A stretch of 64,000 nt of DNA, from assembly GCF_002964785.1 (NCBI RefSeq), contig NZ_PQCC01000018.1, positions 682,001-746,000 on the forward strand, in the 5' to 3' direction. Shown piece after piece: positions 28,642 through 38,346 of this stretch. This stretch comes from Pseudoalteromonas sp. T1lg48. GTDB lineage: Bacteria > Pseudomonadota > Gammaproteobacteria > Enterobacterales > Alteromonadaceae. The notes under the pieces were generated by a model. It worked only from the letters and a program-made list of their open reading frames with translations, did not search any database and was not told where the DNA came from. Positions within the stretch are counted from its first letter, which is position 1; each line of letters begins with the position of its first letter. Both the position numbers and the translations under genes were made by a program.

Positions 28642-29385
28642 TCAGTGAATTAAGCGCTCAAGCTGGTCGCAAATCTGCGATAGGTTTACATGATCATGTT
28701 CTATGGTTAGGTCGATGTAACCGTCGGCACGAAACGCGCGATCCAGTTCGATAAGCACATGGGTTTTATGGGCCTCAGGTACGAAAGAGAGCTCCACTTC
28801 CTGAATACCGAACATGCCACGATTCCCCGGGCGATACTCCAGTTCCTGATAACAACCAGAGGTTGACTGGAAGCTGGGTGCACGCAAATAACCCTTTTCC
28901 ACATCCGCTTTCACCAAGGAGAAGCCTAGCTTATCCATGGCCTGCATACAGGCTTTAACCGCCTCATTAGGGTAGATGTGCAACACATCACGGTCACTGG
29001 CATCAAGCGCCAAATCGATATTCAAACCGGTTTGAATCCAAACCTGAGTCTGGTTATAACCGGCACTAAACTCGGTGATCGGCGTTTCCGAATGCAGTCT
29101 CGCTTCAAACGGAATACGATGCTCCTCACCCGGTTGTAATGTCAGCTTTTCACTCACCCGCCACTTGTCGATAATATGATTGGCAAAATAAGCGCCGTCA
29201 TCCGCCTCTACCTTAACTCGGGTCATTAATGCCAATTCCAGACCGGAAATATCTTGCTCGACATCGCCGCCTTTAATAATGATTTCGGCGTGAAATTTTT
29301 GTCCAGGGTGCAAATGCTCGGTTTGCAGCACTGTATCTACTTTCGCCGCACCAATGCCAACTGAAGCCAGGATTTTTTTAAACAT
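28642..29385 (-). CDS. Spo0M-family (SpoOM, arrestin-like) protein
   Basis: This 247-residue protein starts MFKKILASVGIGAAKVDTVLQ, the family hallmark, and has the two-lobed arrestin-like beta architecture expected of Spo0M (first lobe with PGQKFHAEIIIKGG, second lobe after about residue 120). Bacillus Spo0M affects sporulation and cell division, but proteobacterial homologues occur in non-sporulating cells and their role is unclear. No signal peptide is evident, so it should be cytosolic. Confidence 0.88.
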   Translation of the reverse strand: MFKKILASVGIGAAKVDTVLQTEHLHPGQKFHAEIIIKGGDVEQDISGLELALMTRVKVEADDGAYFANHIIDKWRVSEKLTLQPGEEHRIPFEARLHSETPITEFSAGYNQTQVWIQTGLNIDLALDASDRDVLHIYPNEAVKACMQAMDKLGFSLVKADVEKGYLRAPSFQSTSGCYQELEYRPGNRGMFGIQEVELSFVPEAHKTHVLIELDRAFRADGYIDLTIEHDHVNLSQICDQLERLIH

Positions 29386-29581
29386 AACTACTCCTGTTTG
29401 AAGATCCTTTTTCGCATCTTAACCACATTTTTACAGCCTTGTCAGTGAAAACTTTAGGTTAACGACAAATAATGGAAATTTTTACCCGCTATGAGCTTAG
29501 TCATTGAACTCTAAGGTAACGTATTTTCATCAAGCCAGGCTTTCGCTACACTGTGAGCATATCGACTATAAAAAGAAATCT

Positions 29582-31156
29582 ATGGAACTCATCTTTTTTG
29601 CCATTGCATTTGTCTGCGGTTTCGCCGCCTACCAAGTAAAACTTCCGCCTATGGTGGGCTTTTTAATTGCTGGTTTTGTCTTGCATTTCGCCGGCTATAA
29701 AACCACGGAGCTGTTAAATAGCATTGCTGAATTGGGGATCACCCTGCTGCTCTTTAGTATCGGCCTGAAACTGAAGGTATCCAGTTTAATGAAGGTGCAG
29801 GTCTGGGTCCCGGCAACGGCGCATATCGTTTTAAGTACGGCGCTATTTGGCGGTTTGTTATTGCTGCTTGGTGTCTTTGCTCTGCCCTTGTTCGTGGAGT
29901 TAAATTGGCAAACCGCCTTATTACTGGGTTTTGCCTTTAGTTTTTCAAGCACGGTTTTTGCCGTTAAGGTATTAGAAGACCGCGGTGAAATGGCCAGCCT
30001 ACACGGCAAAATTTCCATCGGTATTCTGGTTATGCAGGATATCTTTGCGGTGCTGTTTTTAGTCGCCAGTACTGGCAAAATGCCCAACTACTGGGCTTTG
30101 GCCTTGCTGGTCTTATTGCCACTGTTTCGCCCGGCCATGTTCTGGATCCTCAACCGCTCTAAGCACGGCGAATTGCTGCCCCTGTTCGGGTTTTTCTTCG
30201 CCCTGGTAGCCGGTTACCAGGCCTTTGAGTTTGCGGGGATTAAAGGGGATCTCGGCGCCCTTATTCTGGGCATGATGTTTGCCAGCCATAAAAAGGCCGG
30301 TGAACTGGCCAAGTCCTTATTAAGCTTTAAAGATATCCTCTTGGTTGGCTTTTTCTTGACCATAGGCTTAAATGCCGAACTAACCTTTAGTGCGGTAGTC
30401 GCGGCCCTGCTGATTGTGTCGGTACTGGGCGTAAAGGTGATGCTCTATTACGCATTGACCAACTCGGTGCGTCTTCGCGCTCGTACCTCATTACTCAGCG
30501 CCTTTACCCTTGCTAACTACAGCGAATTTGGCCTTATTGTCTGTGCGGTTGCCGCCAGCAGCGGCTGGGTGTCTTCACAATGGTTGGCGGTCGTAGCCAC
30601 GGCGGTGGCCGTCACCTTCATTATCGCCTCACCGCTTAATGCGCGCGCCAACGAACTTTATGTGCGTATGGAAGACTGGCTGCTGCGTTTTGAAAGCGAT
30701 ACTCGCTTAGAGGAAGAATTGCCGGTCAATCTACACAACACCCGTATCGTTATCTTCGGCATGGGCCGCATAGGCACCGGTGCCTATGAAACCATAGCCG
30801 CAAGCTTTCCTGATGCGGTGGCCGGTATCGATATCAAACCGGAAGTGGTTGCTCGCCATGTTAAGCGCGGACGCCGCGCTTTAACCGCCGATGCCACGGA
30901 TCCGGATTTTTGGCAACGGCTGAACCACTCGCAGGTAGAAATGGTTATGTTGGCCATGCCCAAACACAACCAAAATATTCTGGCGCTACAGCAGCTCAAG
31001 GCCTCCGGTTATAAAGGTCAGGTGACCGCCATCGCCAATTACCCAGACCAACAAAAAGAATTGCGAGAGCTGGGTGTGGACTCTACCTACAACTTCTATT
31101 TGGAAGCCGGTAGCGGTTTCGCCGAACACGTGAAGGCCAAAATCGCCCTCAGCTAG
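29582..31156 (+). CDS. Kef-type cation:proton antiporter with RCK_N (TrkA-N) domain
   Basis: This roughly 524-residue protein has about twelve membrane helices over residues 1-365. The antiporter core includes FSFSSTVFAVKVLEDRGEM and FTLANYSEFGLIVCAVA. A C-terminal Rossmann domain (IVIFGMGRIGTGAYETI, then a DATD loop) binds nucleotide. These resemble KefB/KefC/YbaL potassium/proton exchangers. The ATG at 29582 starts the first helix directly; a TTG 26 codons upstream is less likely. No ancillary KefF/KefG subunit lies next to it. Confidence 0.9.
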   Translation: MELIFFAIAFVCGFAAYQVKLPPMVGFLIAGFVLHFAGYKTTELLNSIAELGITLLLFSIGLKLKVSSLMKVQVWVPATAHIVLSTALFGGLLLLLGVFALPLFVELNWQTALLLGFAFSFSSTVFAVKVLEDRGEMASLHGKISIGILVMQDIFAVLFLVASTGKMPNYWALALLVLLPLFRPAMFWILNRSKHGELLPLFGFFFALVAGYQAFEFAGIKGDLGALILGMMFASHKKAGELAKSLLSFKDILLVGFFLTIGLNAELTFSAVVAALLIVSVLGVKVMLYYALTNSVRLRARTSLLSAFTLANYSEFGLIVCAVAASSGWVSSQWLAVVATAVAVTFIIASPLNARANELYVRMEDWLLRFESDTRLEEELPVNLHNTRIVIFGMGRIGTGAYETIAASFPDAVAGIDIKPEVVARHVKRGRRALTADATDPDFWQRLNHSQVEMVMLAMPKHNQNILALQQLKASGYKGQVTAIANYPDQQKELRELGVDSTYNFYLEAGSGFAEHVKAKIALS

Positions 31157-31177
31157 GCTCATTCCACACTCTTTGGG

Positions 31178-31251
31178 TGATAACGCAAGTCTTTGTGTTA
31201 TCACCTGATTTCCCCTCCCCCACGACATAAAGCCAGGCCTTCTTCCTGGCT
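31178..31251 (+). terminator. Hairpins after the antiporter gene
   Basis: GTGATAAC/GTTATCAC (31178-31205) and AGCCAGG/CCTGGCT (31231-31237 with 31245-31251) follow the stop codon. Only a weak T tract is present, so termination strength is uncertain. Confidence 0.4.
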
Positions 31252-31337
31252 ATTTACAAAGCTTTACACGGCAACTGGTCATAGCAGCGAAAAAAGGAGT
31301 ACACTTAATTCTTACGCTGATGTAAGTCTCTATTTTT

Positions 31338-31353
31338 AACACAAATTTGTGTT
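31338..31353. promoter_or_regulatory. Perfect 16-bp palindrome upstream of a small unknown gene
   Basis: AACACAAATTTGTGTT is its own reverse complement and lies 55 bp upstream of the start codon at 31408. It has the shape of an operator for a dimeric regulator. I cannot match it to a known regulator. Confidence 0.5.
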
Positions 31354-31407
31354 CGCTTACGCCAGCATTGAGGACGATTTTTGCGCAGCACGTAGGTAGG
31401 AGGTAGT

Positions 31408-31674
31408 ATGTCCATCAACAAAAAGATGACGACATTGCAAGACCGAGATGCACAACAATTACAAGAAGTGCAATTGCAGCTTGATTCCATTCAAGATGCG
31501 GGAGTAACACCTCAGTACTTACGTTATGTGTTATTCCAAAAGATGCTGGATGTTTATCAGGTGCCAAAAGATCATGCGATGCGCGCCAACAGCACACCGG
31601 AGCGTTTGGACGATCCCGGGTTGATAAGTCAGCTCAAAGAATTGGGCTTTGCCAAAGCCAAAACATACCACTAG
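31408..31674 (+). CDS. Small unknown cytosolic protein
   Basis: This 88-residue protein has a strong ribosome-binding site (GGAGG, 6 nt before ATG). It is charged and has no signal peptide or membrane helix. An N-terminal Gln-rich helical stretch (about 8-30) is followed by YLRYVLFQKMLDVYQV and an Arg/Pro turn. I do not recognise the family. It is flanked by a palindrome upstream and a strong terminator downstream, so it is expressed as a single regulated gene. Confidence 0.75.
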   Translation: MSINKKMTTLQDRDAQQLQEVQLQLDSIQDAGVTPQYLRYVLFQKMLDVYQVPKDHAMRANSTPERLDDPGLISQLKELGFAKAKTYH

Positions 31675-31701
31675 TTTAGTGAGGGCCTACTCCCTCATTT
31701 A

Positions 31702-31735
31702 ATAGGCTGGCAATGCCCGTCGCCAGCCTATTTTT
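31702..31735 (+). terminator. Terminator after the small unknown gene
   Basis: A perfect 10-bp stem ATAGGCTGGC/GCCAGCCTAT with a 10-nt loop is followed by TTTTT. Confidence 0.88.
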
Positions 31736-31772
31736 CCCCACTCTCTATTATTACACCCTGAGGTTAAGCCGG

Positions 31773-32756
31773 TTAAGATTCAGGCTGTTTTTGTGCCCGA
31801 CTTTTAAAGCGTCGCGGCACTAAAGTGGCAAATGAGTCGACAACAGGTTTGCTGTAAATAGCCCAAATAGAATTGTGTCCGGCATCGTACTGACCGACGC
31901 CAATAGTGATTTTACCCACCTCATCGGCGCGGATCAGGGTGCCAAACAGCCTGTCCCAAATTGCCAAAGCAGACCCCAGGTTAGTGTCAAAATGTGCCGG
32001 ATTGTCACTGTGATGGATCTGGTGTTGGGCCGGGCTGATAAACCACTTTTCAACGCCCTTGCCCCAACTCAACCACACATGGGAGTGACGTAAATTAGAG
32101 CCCATGGCATTAAAGGCAAAAACGAAGATATTGGCGCCCAAGATATCGAACATCGACAGGGTGTTACCGAAGAGGTAATAACACAGCCCTACCACTAGGC
32201 CCTGTGATAAGGCCATACGACAGGCATAGAGGTAGCTTTCCAGCGGATGGGAGCGATAAATGGTAAAAGGCGTCAGCACCTTGGCGGAATGATGGACCTT
32301 GTGGTAGTGCCATAAAAACGGAATTTTATGCAACGCATAATGAAGAATAAAACGAGAGAAATCATCGGCTAAAAACAACAAGATGGTAAAGATGACCACC
32401 ACACTTGTCTCGCTTAGCGCCAAGGGCTTATGTTGGCCAAATACGGCCTCGAGCACCTCGGTTGTTCCAAGTGCTATCGGCACCATGGTCAGAACCACAG
32501 GGGCAAAAAGCAGCGCCTTGAGGATACGGTTGTAAATCCAGAGTTGGTAGTCTTGGCGGGCACTGGGGGCCCACCAGATTTTTTTTGCAAACACGTAGCG
32601 CAAAAAACCTCGTGGCGAGGCTTTGCCTTTGCGCCCGGCATAAACAAACAGGGCTAATAGCAGGGCCATGATGATATAACCAATAAAAATGCGTTTATTG
32701 GCATCAAAAAGATAATCGGGCGTTTGTAAAACACTTTGCCAAATTGTCTCGAGCAT
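31773..32756 (-). CDS. Membrane sterol desaturase / fatty acid hydroxylase family protein
   Basis: This 327-residue membrane protein has about four or five hydrophobic helices and the di-iron histidine boxes HYALH, HYHKVHHS and HQIHHS, in the order expected of the family. Members oxidise or desaturate lipid chains using two irons. The exact lipid substrate is unknown. The ATG at 32756 has AGGAAGG upstream and is preferred to a codon 14 residues earlier. Confidence 0.9.
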   Translation of the reverse strand: MLETIWQSVLQTPDYLFDANKRIFIGYIIMALLLALFVYAGRKGKASPRGFLRYVFAKKIWWAPSARQDYQLWIYNRILKALLFAPVVLTMVPIALGTTEVLEAVFGQHKPLALSETSVVVIFTILLFLADDFSRFILHYALHKIPFLWHYHKVHHSAKVLTPFTIYRSHPLESYLYACRMALSQGLVVGLCYYLFGNTLSMFDILGANIFVFAFNAMGSNLRHSHVWLSWGKGVEKWFISPAQHQIHHSDNPAHFDTNLGSALAIWDRLFGTLIRADEVGKITIGVGQYDAGHNSIWAIYSKPVVDSFATLVPRRFKSRAQKQPES

Positions 32757-32930
32757 GACCCTTCCTAAGTATACCAATTCACTTAAATAGCTAATCATTC
32801 TAGCGGGCTAAATATCATGCCCACTGTGTTGGAATTTTTCTATGTAGAATACTACATAAGAAAAATTCCGCCCTGTGATCATATCATTTATCCTACGCTA
32901 TATCCGATCACATACTTAACAGAATTGGTA

Positions 32931-35138
32931 TTAAAACTGATACTTGTAGCCTATCGATAGGGTACGAGGCTTGCCTGGGCGAGCACCGTACGGGCGGCGG
33001 CTGATAATCTTATCCTGATCGAACAAATTATCAACCTTGGCATACAAGCGGCCATATTGACCCAGCTCGTAATGGGCGGCCACATCCACCACGGTCGTGG
33101 CGGGAACTTCTTCCCCTGCCAGAGCCAGGTCGAAGCCCTCATAACCGACACCGGCGGTCTCCGGCATATCGCTGACATACTTAACCAGCATATCCAGCGC
33201 CCAGTCCTGATGTGCCAAACCAATGCTTAAAGTAGCCTGGTGCGTCGGCAAATAAGGCAAACGATCGCCCTTGCGAATATGACCCCACTGCACAAACTCG
33301 GAGAACAGCTCTTCCTTGAATTCGCTTTGCGTGTAGGTGTAGGTCAGACTCATGGGGATATCCAGATGCAGATTCAGCGGATAGGTTTGCGCCAATTGCG
33401 ACTCAACACCCCATACATCCACTTCACCGCCGCTAAACTCACGATCAAGCTGGCCTTGAGACCCACAGTTTGACTGGCCACAGCTTTCGATTAAATTAGA
33501 ATAATCATTAAAGAAGCCAATCACTTCAAAGCTGGTCACGCCATCGTTAAAGCGGCCACCGAACTCGTAGTTAACGCTTTTCTCAAAGTCATCTTCACCA
33601 GCACGTACGGGCGCCGCAGGGCTCGACGGCACAAAGCCTTGATGCACACCGAATAATAAGCCACTGTTGTCGTTCAACTGATAAAAACCGCTGACGCCCG
33701 GTAGCCAGATGCGAGTGGTTTTTTGCTGGTAGTCATCGGCAAAATCCGGCTTATCGTTCTGGTACTCCATGTCCATTAACTCACCGCGTACACCCAAGCC
33801 CAAGGTAAGCTGACCTAGGGTCACCTGATCTTCCAGGTACACCGACCAGGCATCGGTCGACTCGGTATTCTCTGTGGTGAAATATCGGGTATCGGCGACT
33901 CTCGTGTTAAAACCATCCACCATGGCATAGATGTCTTCAAAATGGTTACGCTCGATTTCGTCCTGATGGAAACGCACCCCAAATGAAACCTTGTGATCCA
34001 TACCAAACAAAGCCGTACGCCAGTTACCATCGACCTGAATACCCTGCGAATAGTATTCGCGGTCATTGGTGCCCATGGTTAGGTAATAGGTGGTTTCACC
34101 GGCCACCACTGAGTTGCGCTCACCAGTGATCACTTGATACTGCTCTGCAAACTCCTCCGGGCTGGCAAGAATATCGGACAGACTGGCACTGGTATTGCCA
34201 ACGCCGTTAAGTTTAAGCCAGGCGCGCTCATAGTCGTTGCGATATACACGGGTGGTCAGGTCAAAGTCCTGTGCACTCAGCTGGTAAGTAAACATCACCT
34301 GGGTGTGCTTTGTATCCATTTGCGCCGGTTGCGACGCCGCATAACGACGGTATGGATTTTTTGCATAATCGCTGTCGGTTAGACCTAAATAGGTTTCATC
34401 TGACAATTCATCGGCATATGAAAGCTTGAGCTCAAAACGTTGGTCGAATCGCTGGCCATCAAGCTGATAGTCAAGCTTCACCAAAAAGTCGTCTTTTTCA
34501 AAGCCGGTGTCGCCGCCGCCATCGAGCTCCTTAAAGCCATCACTTTCCAGGTGCAACCCTTCAACCAAAAAGCCAAAGTTACCCTGACGGTCGCCGTAGT
34601 AACCATGGGCCTTGTTATAGCCATCGCCGCCCACGGCCAAATCAATGCCACCGGTGGCATAATCCGGCACCTGACGACTAACCAGGTTAAGGGTACCGGC
34701 CACGGTTTGCGGGCCATATTTAATAGCCGCCGGGCCTTTGAATACTTCCACCGCGGTCATGCGCGTGGTGACCGGAAAGTAGTAGGCCGCCGGCGCCGAG
34801 TATGGTGCAGGGCCTATTAACACACCGTCTTCTAAAATGGTGATCTTCTTACTGCGCTCCGGTGTCACGCCTCGAAAACCGATATTCGGACGTAAACCAA
34901 AACCGTCTTCTTCACGAATGTTGACGCCAGGCACCTGAGAAAGCACGCGGTGAATATCATCGAACTCAAACTCTTCCAGTTGTTCTTCGCCGATCAGAGT
35001 CGCGGATCCGGCTTCGGTACGCAACTTGTCGTGGTGACTGATTATCTGAATATGCTCAAGCGATTTTTTTTCTTCGGCAACTGCGTTAAAACCCAGCGCC
35101 GCAATGCCTACGGCTAAGGCTAATTTACTGTAATTCAT
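32931..35138 (-). CDS. TonB-dependent receptor (FecA-like), iron-related operon
   Basis: This 735-residue outer-membrane receptor has a signal peptide (residues 1-21), a plug domain (IIGEEQLEEF-type region through SRQVPDYATGG) including NIGFRGVTPERSKKITILEDGV, and a 22-strand-type barrel ending in YQF. The plug resembles FecA-type receptors. A likely TonB box lies in LEHIQIIS after the signal peptide. It is the third gene of a likely operon with an imelysin-like and a DUF4856-like lipoprotein whose promoter carries Fur-like sites. The ligand, probably an iron complex, cannot be named. Confidence 0.9.
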   Translation of the reverse strand: MNYSKLALAVGIAALGFNAVAEEKKSLEHIQIISHHDKLRTEAGSATLIGEEQLEEFEFDDIHRVLSQVPGVNIREEDGFGLRPNIGFRGVTPERSKKITILEDGVLIGPAPYSAPAAYYFPVTTRMTAVEVFKGPAAIKYGPQTVAGTLNLVSRQVPDYATGGIDLAVGGDGYNKAHGYYGDRQGNFGFLVEGLHLESDGFKELDGGGDTGFEKDDFLVKLDYQLDGQRFDQRFELKLSYADELSDETYLGLTDSDYAKNPYRRYAASQPAQMDTKHTQVMFTYQLSAQDFDLTTRVYRNDYERAWLKLNGVGNTSASLSDILASPEEFAEQYQVITGERNSVVAGETTYYLTMGTNDREYYSQGIQVDGNWRTALFGMDHKVSFGVRFHQDEIERNHFEDIYAMVDGFNTRVADTRYFTTENTESTDAWSVYLEDQVTLGQLTLGLGVRGELMDMEYQNDKPDFADDYQQKTTRIWLPGVSGFYQLNDNSGLLFGVHQGFVPSSPAAPVRAGEDDFEKSVNYEFGGRFNDGVTSFEVIGFFNDYSNLIESCGQSNCGSQGQLDREFSGGEVDVWGVESQLAQTYPLNLHLDIPMSLTYTYTQSEFKEELFSEFVQWGHIRKGDRLPYLPTHQATLSIGLAHQDWALDMLVKYVSDMPETAGVGYEGFDLALAGEEVPATTVVDVAAHYELGQYGRLYAKVDNLFDQDKIISRRPYGARPGKPRTLSIGYKYQF

Positions 35139-35146
35139 GGTCTTCC

Positions 35147-36421
35147 TTAGTCGTTATCGCCGGCCGACGTAGCCGGAAGCTCAAGGGCAAGTTCGTTGAT
35201 AAAGTCGTTTTTCAGCTCATCGGTGATGGCTTTCACCTTGGTATGCACGTCACGCACCTGCTGCTCATTGTCGATAAGCGCGCTGGCCAGGCTCGAGTCG
35301 ATGGCGGCAATGGCGGCCTTGGTCTCGCTAATGGCTTGCAACATGCGCTCCTTGGTGGCCGTCGCCTGCTCTTCATCCAGGTAATCGTCAAAACCAACCA
35401 GGGCCTCCTGGCCTTGCTGTTGACCCACTAACAAGGCTTCGAAAGCCAGCAGGTTGGCCTGAATATTGGCAAGTGAGCTTTTCGCATCGAAGCTTTCCAC
35501 GTCCTCGGCACAGGCCGAAGTACCACAGGAGTTAGGTAAAATACCGATGGGCTCGGCCAACTTCTTATCCTTCACCATTTCGGTCAGGTAGAACATGGCA
35601 TCCGATATACGGTTCAGGGCAACATGGGCATTTTCAAACTGAGAGCCTGGCTCGCCAGCACTTTTCAACTGCGCCGCAAAGCCATTATCACCCTGCCATT
35701 TATTAAGTAATTCCTCGGCCGAAACGATCAGATCGTCTGCGGCGGTAACGGCGTATTCGCAGCGGGCCACCTTACGTTCAAGCTCGGTTAGGCTGTTCCA
35801 ATCTGCCAAAGCCTCGTTGGCGATGCTGCAGTGATGATCGTACTGGGTGTTAAATAGCACATGTTGCAACGCAAACAAGCCACGGCGAGTGGCGGTACGG
35901 GTACTGATATCGTAAGGACGATTAGGGTCCAGGTTGATCACCCCATCCTGATGATAGGCCACATCCTGGTCGATACCGCAACGGCTAATAGCCGGCCACG
36001 AATAGATGCGGTTACGCAGCTCACCACTGTTGCTAAGGAGTGGCCCCATTTGCATCACTTCAACCTGCTGCCAAGCCCCCATGGTATCAAGCCAGGCATT
36101 CTGCGCCGTGTTCATCGCCGCTAACGCCTGCTCCGAGCTGCTTTCTATGCTCGCCTGCTCAAGGGCACAGTAATCGGCAATGGCGATGCGCTGCGCTTGC
36201 GCTTGGGTATAAAACAAGGTGTAAGCCGGTGTGATAACGTTATCGACCAGGCTGGCAACCAGCTCGGCTTCATCGAATGAAGTCGGGTTGGTGATTACCC
36301 CTTGATCGCCACCGTTATTAAAGCCTTCGCCCTGTGAGCTTGAGGTGCTCTCGCCACACCCTACCAAGGCCAGGGTCAAGGCAAATGCCAGAGTTTTAAC
36401 GCGAAAATTCGCAGTAGTCAT
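35147..36421 (-). CDS. Imelysin-like (M75 family) lipoprotein
   Basis: This 424-residue protein has a signal peptide with lipobox (LALVGC, Cys 22) and an all-helical body matching imelysin/IrpA-like proteins, including a repeated-helix layout and the region TRRGLFALQHVLFN near residue 190. The canonical GxHxxE metal-binding motif of the family appears only as GLFALQ, with His and Glu replaced. It therefore may be a non-catalytic, ligand-binding member. It sits 8 nt before the TonB receptor gene. Imelysin-type proteins are commonly iron-regulated and paired with receptors. Confidence 0.85.
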   Translation of the reverse strand: MTTANFRVKTLAFALTLALVGCGESTSSSQGEGFNNGGDQGVITNPTSFDEAELVASLVDNVITPAYTLFYTQAQAQRIAIADYCALEQASIESSSEQALAAMNTAQNAWLDTMGAWQQVEVMQMGPLLSNSGELRNRIYSWPAISRCGIDQDVAYHQDGVINLDPNRPYDISTRTATRRGLFALQHVLFNTQYDHHCSIANEALADWNSLTELERKVARCEYAVTAADDLIVSAEELLNKWQGDNGFAAQLKSAGEPGSQFENAHVALNRISDAMFYLTEMVKDKKLAEPIGILPNSCGTSACAEDVESFDAKSSLANIQANLLAFEALLVGQQQGQEALVGFDDYLDEEQATATKERMLQAISETKAAIAAIDSSLASALIDNEQQVRDVHTKVKAITDELKNDFINELALELPATSAGDND

Positions 36422-36547
36422 GGTTCATCCTATTTGGCCAAACTCCCATTTTTTGGGAGATACTGAAAACGACAAAAGGCTAGGCGCGATTTAACTCGCG
36501 ACTAACCTTTGGAAATACTATTTTGGCGTGTCGCCGTGTTTCATTGC

Positions 36548-38329
36548 TTACCAGTTAGCAACGTTATCGGCATTAAAGCCGTAGATGCTTTGCAGTAAGT
36601 CGCGAGCCGCCATTAGGTCAGACTGATAATCCGCTACGGCAGCAGCATCGGTCATTACTGGCATATCACCCAGTAAGTTGTGCAGCTCAGCAAATTTACC
36701 GACATTGGCCTCGGCATTGAACGGAGAGAATGGGCTGAACTGGAAGTTCATGGCAAAACCCTTCATTTCCGAGAAATGCTTGGCTAGGTTAGCGAAGTCA
36801 TCTGCCGTATAGTCACCCGCAGCAACAACGGCTAAGTCGGCATGAACTTCGTTGATGTAGTGCACAACGGTGGCGGCAATGGCGTTTTCCCAGTTGGCTA
36901 CGGCGATATCACGCTGTACTTTTAGGGCATCCATTTGCTCGGCACTAAGCGCAGAGCCTACGTTATCGTTGATAATCTTACGACCGGCGATAAAGGCATT
37001 CATGGCCGCCGCCGAGTAGTCCGTCGTTACCGTGGCGCCACGGTCACGTTTGGCGGCATTGGTCGAGTTACCCCAGTTATATTCTGACTTAAGGTCGATT
37101 AGAGTGTCGCCCGAATAATCGTTGTAGCCTGAAGCAAACGCCTCACGACCGCCTTTACCTGCAATTTCATCGTCGCTGTATTCCAGGAAGTTACGCGCCG
37201 CACCGAAGTAACCAAAACCTTCATCGAAGTGGTGTTCTAATGTGGTGTAGGCGGCACCGTCATCGGCATTGACGTTATCAACAACATTTTCGGTATTAAA
37301 GCCGATGCTTTCTTCTAGGTAATCATCAGTACCTTGAGAGAACATCAGGGCGCCCAGGGTGTGCTTTTGAATTAACTGGTTTAAGTCTAAACCAGACTCT
37401 GTGATATACAGCTTAGTGATGGTGTTGCCTGCAGGGTCTAACAGGATTTCACCGGCATTGTATTTATCGATGTTGGCGGCCAACAAATCAAAGTAATGGA
37501 AAATCAAACCTTCAGGCGTTTTTGCCTGTGTACCGAAGTCACTCCAACCCTGGAAGTTACCTTCTTCCTGCCAGGCTTTGTGCATTTTAGACGGATCGTT
37601 ACCAGCGACTTTAGCGCTCAGCTCTTTGCCGGAAGATGAAATGTCCGCAAATGAGTGTTGTACCGTGTCGATATCGCCAAGGAAGCTTAGGCTGTCATCC
37701 TTTACTACCTCGTATGAACCGTCAACATCACCCCAAAGCGCATGCAAGCGTGCCTTCACCATGTCTCCAGTAAGGCTATTAGTGGTCACATAGTCACCGG
37801 TTAACTGACCGATATAGTGCTTAATTTCAGCCGACAGTGCGTGGCGAGCAATTTGGCCGCCGTAAGAAACCGATGAACCGGCACCTAATTTAGAGTCGAA
37901 CTCATAGATGTTTACGCCGTTTTCGGCATCGATATCGGCCACGCTGATGGTGATTTCTTTACGAAAGATTAATCCACCGGCGTCGGTTACCGTGACCGTC
38001 ACTGTGGCATCGCTTTGCTGTTCAAAGTTAAGGGCGATGCCTTCTTTTAACTTTAATGTGGTGCCATCAACGATTTCAAACAAGGCTTCGTCGGCCTCTA
38101 AAGAGAAGGTTAAACCCGAGGTGCTGTCATCGGTTGCTCTCAGCGTACCCACTACGCCACCTACTAGGTCATCATTAACCGAGCTTGGTGAAACAGCAAT
38201 GTCGGTAGGCGCCTTATTTACAGGAGGAGTTCCGCCGTCGTTATCCGAGCCTGAGCCACCGCCACATGCGGTTAGGCCTAAGGTTGCTGCAAGTACAGCG
38301 GTAGTAATAAGAGATTTGCGCAAGTTCAT
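36548..38329 (-). CDS. DUF4856-like lipoprotein with N-terminal cadherin-like domain
   Basis: This 593-residue protein has a lipobox signal (LGLTACGGGSG), a cadherin-like beta domain (about 40-135, VTVTVTDAGG...ISVADID) and a large helical domain matching the DUF4856 type (FDSKLGAGSSVSYGGQIARH, LEHHFDEGFGYFGAARNFLEY). It is the first gene after a promoter with two Fur-like boxes and precedes the imelysin-like and TonB receptor genes. The surface-exposed or periplasmic helical domain may take part in iron or heme handling; this is inference from context. Assignment to DUF4856 is from memory of the family. Confidence 0.78.
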   Translation of the reverse strand: MNLRKSLITTAVLAATLGLTACGGGSGSDNDGGTPPVNKAPTDIAVSPSSVNDDLVGGVVGTLRATDDSTSGLTFSLEADEALFEIVDGTTLKLKEGIALNFEQQSDATVTVTVTDAGGLIFRKEITISVADIDAENGVNIYEFDSKLGAGSSVSYGGQIARHALSAEIKHYIGQLTGDYVTTNSLTGDMVKARLHALWGDVDGSYEVVKDDSLSFLGDIDTVQHSFADISSSGKELSAKVAGNDPSKMHKAWQEEGNFQGWSDFGTQAKTPEGLIFHYFDLLAANIDKYNAGEILLDPAGNTITKLYITESGLDLNQLIQKHTLGALMFSQGTDDYLEESIGFNTENVVDNVNADDGAAYTTLEHHFDEGFGYFGAARNFLEYSDDEIAGKGGREAFASGYNDYSGDTLIDLKSEYNWGNSTNAAKRDRGATVTTDYSAAAMNAFIAGRKIINDNVGSALSAEQMDALKVQRDIAVANWENAIAATVVHYINEVHADLAVVAAGDYTADDFANLAKHFSEMKGFAMNFQFSPFSPFNAEANVGKFAELHNLLGDMPVMTDAAAVADYQSDLMAARDLLQSIYGFNADNVANW

Positions 38330-38346
38330 GTTGTCATCCCAAGTTA

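Noticed and set aside
34440..34820. 126-codon plus-strand open frame inside the TonB receptor gene
   Set aside because: It is antisense to a well-supported receptor and has no recognisable features.
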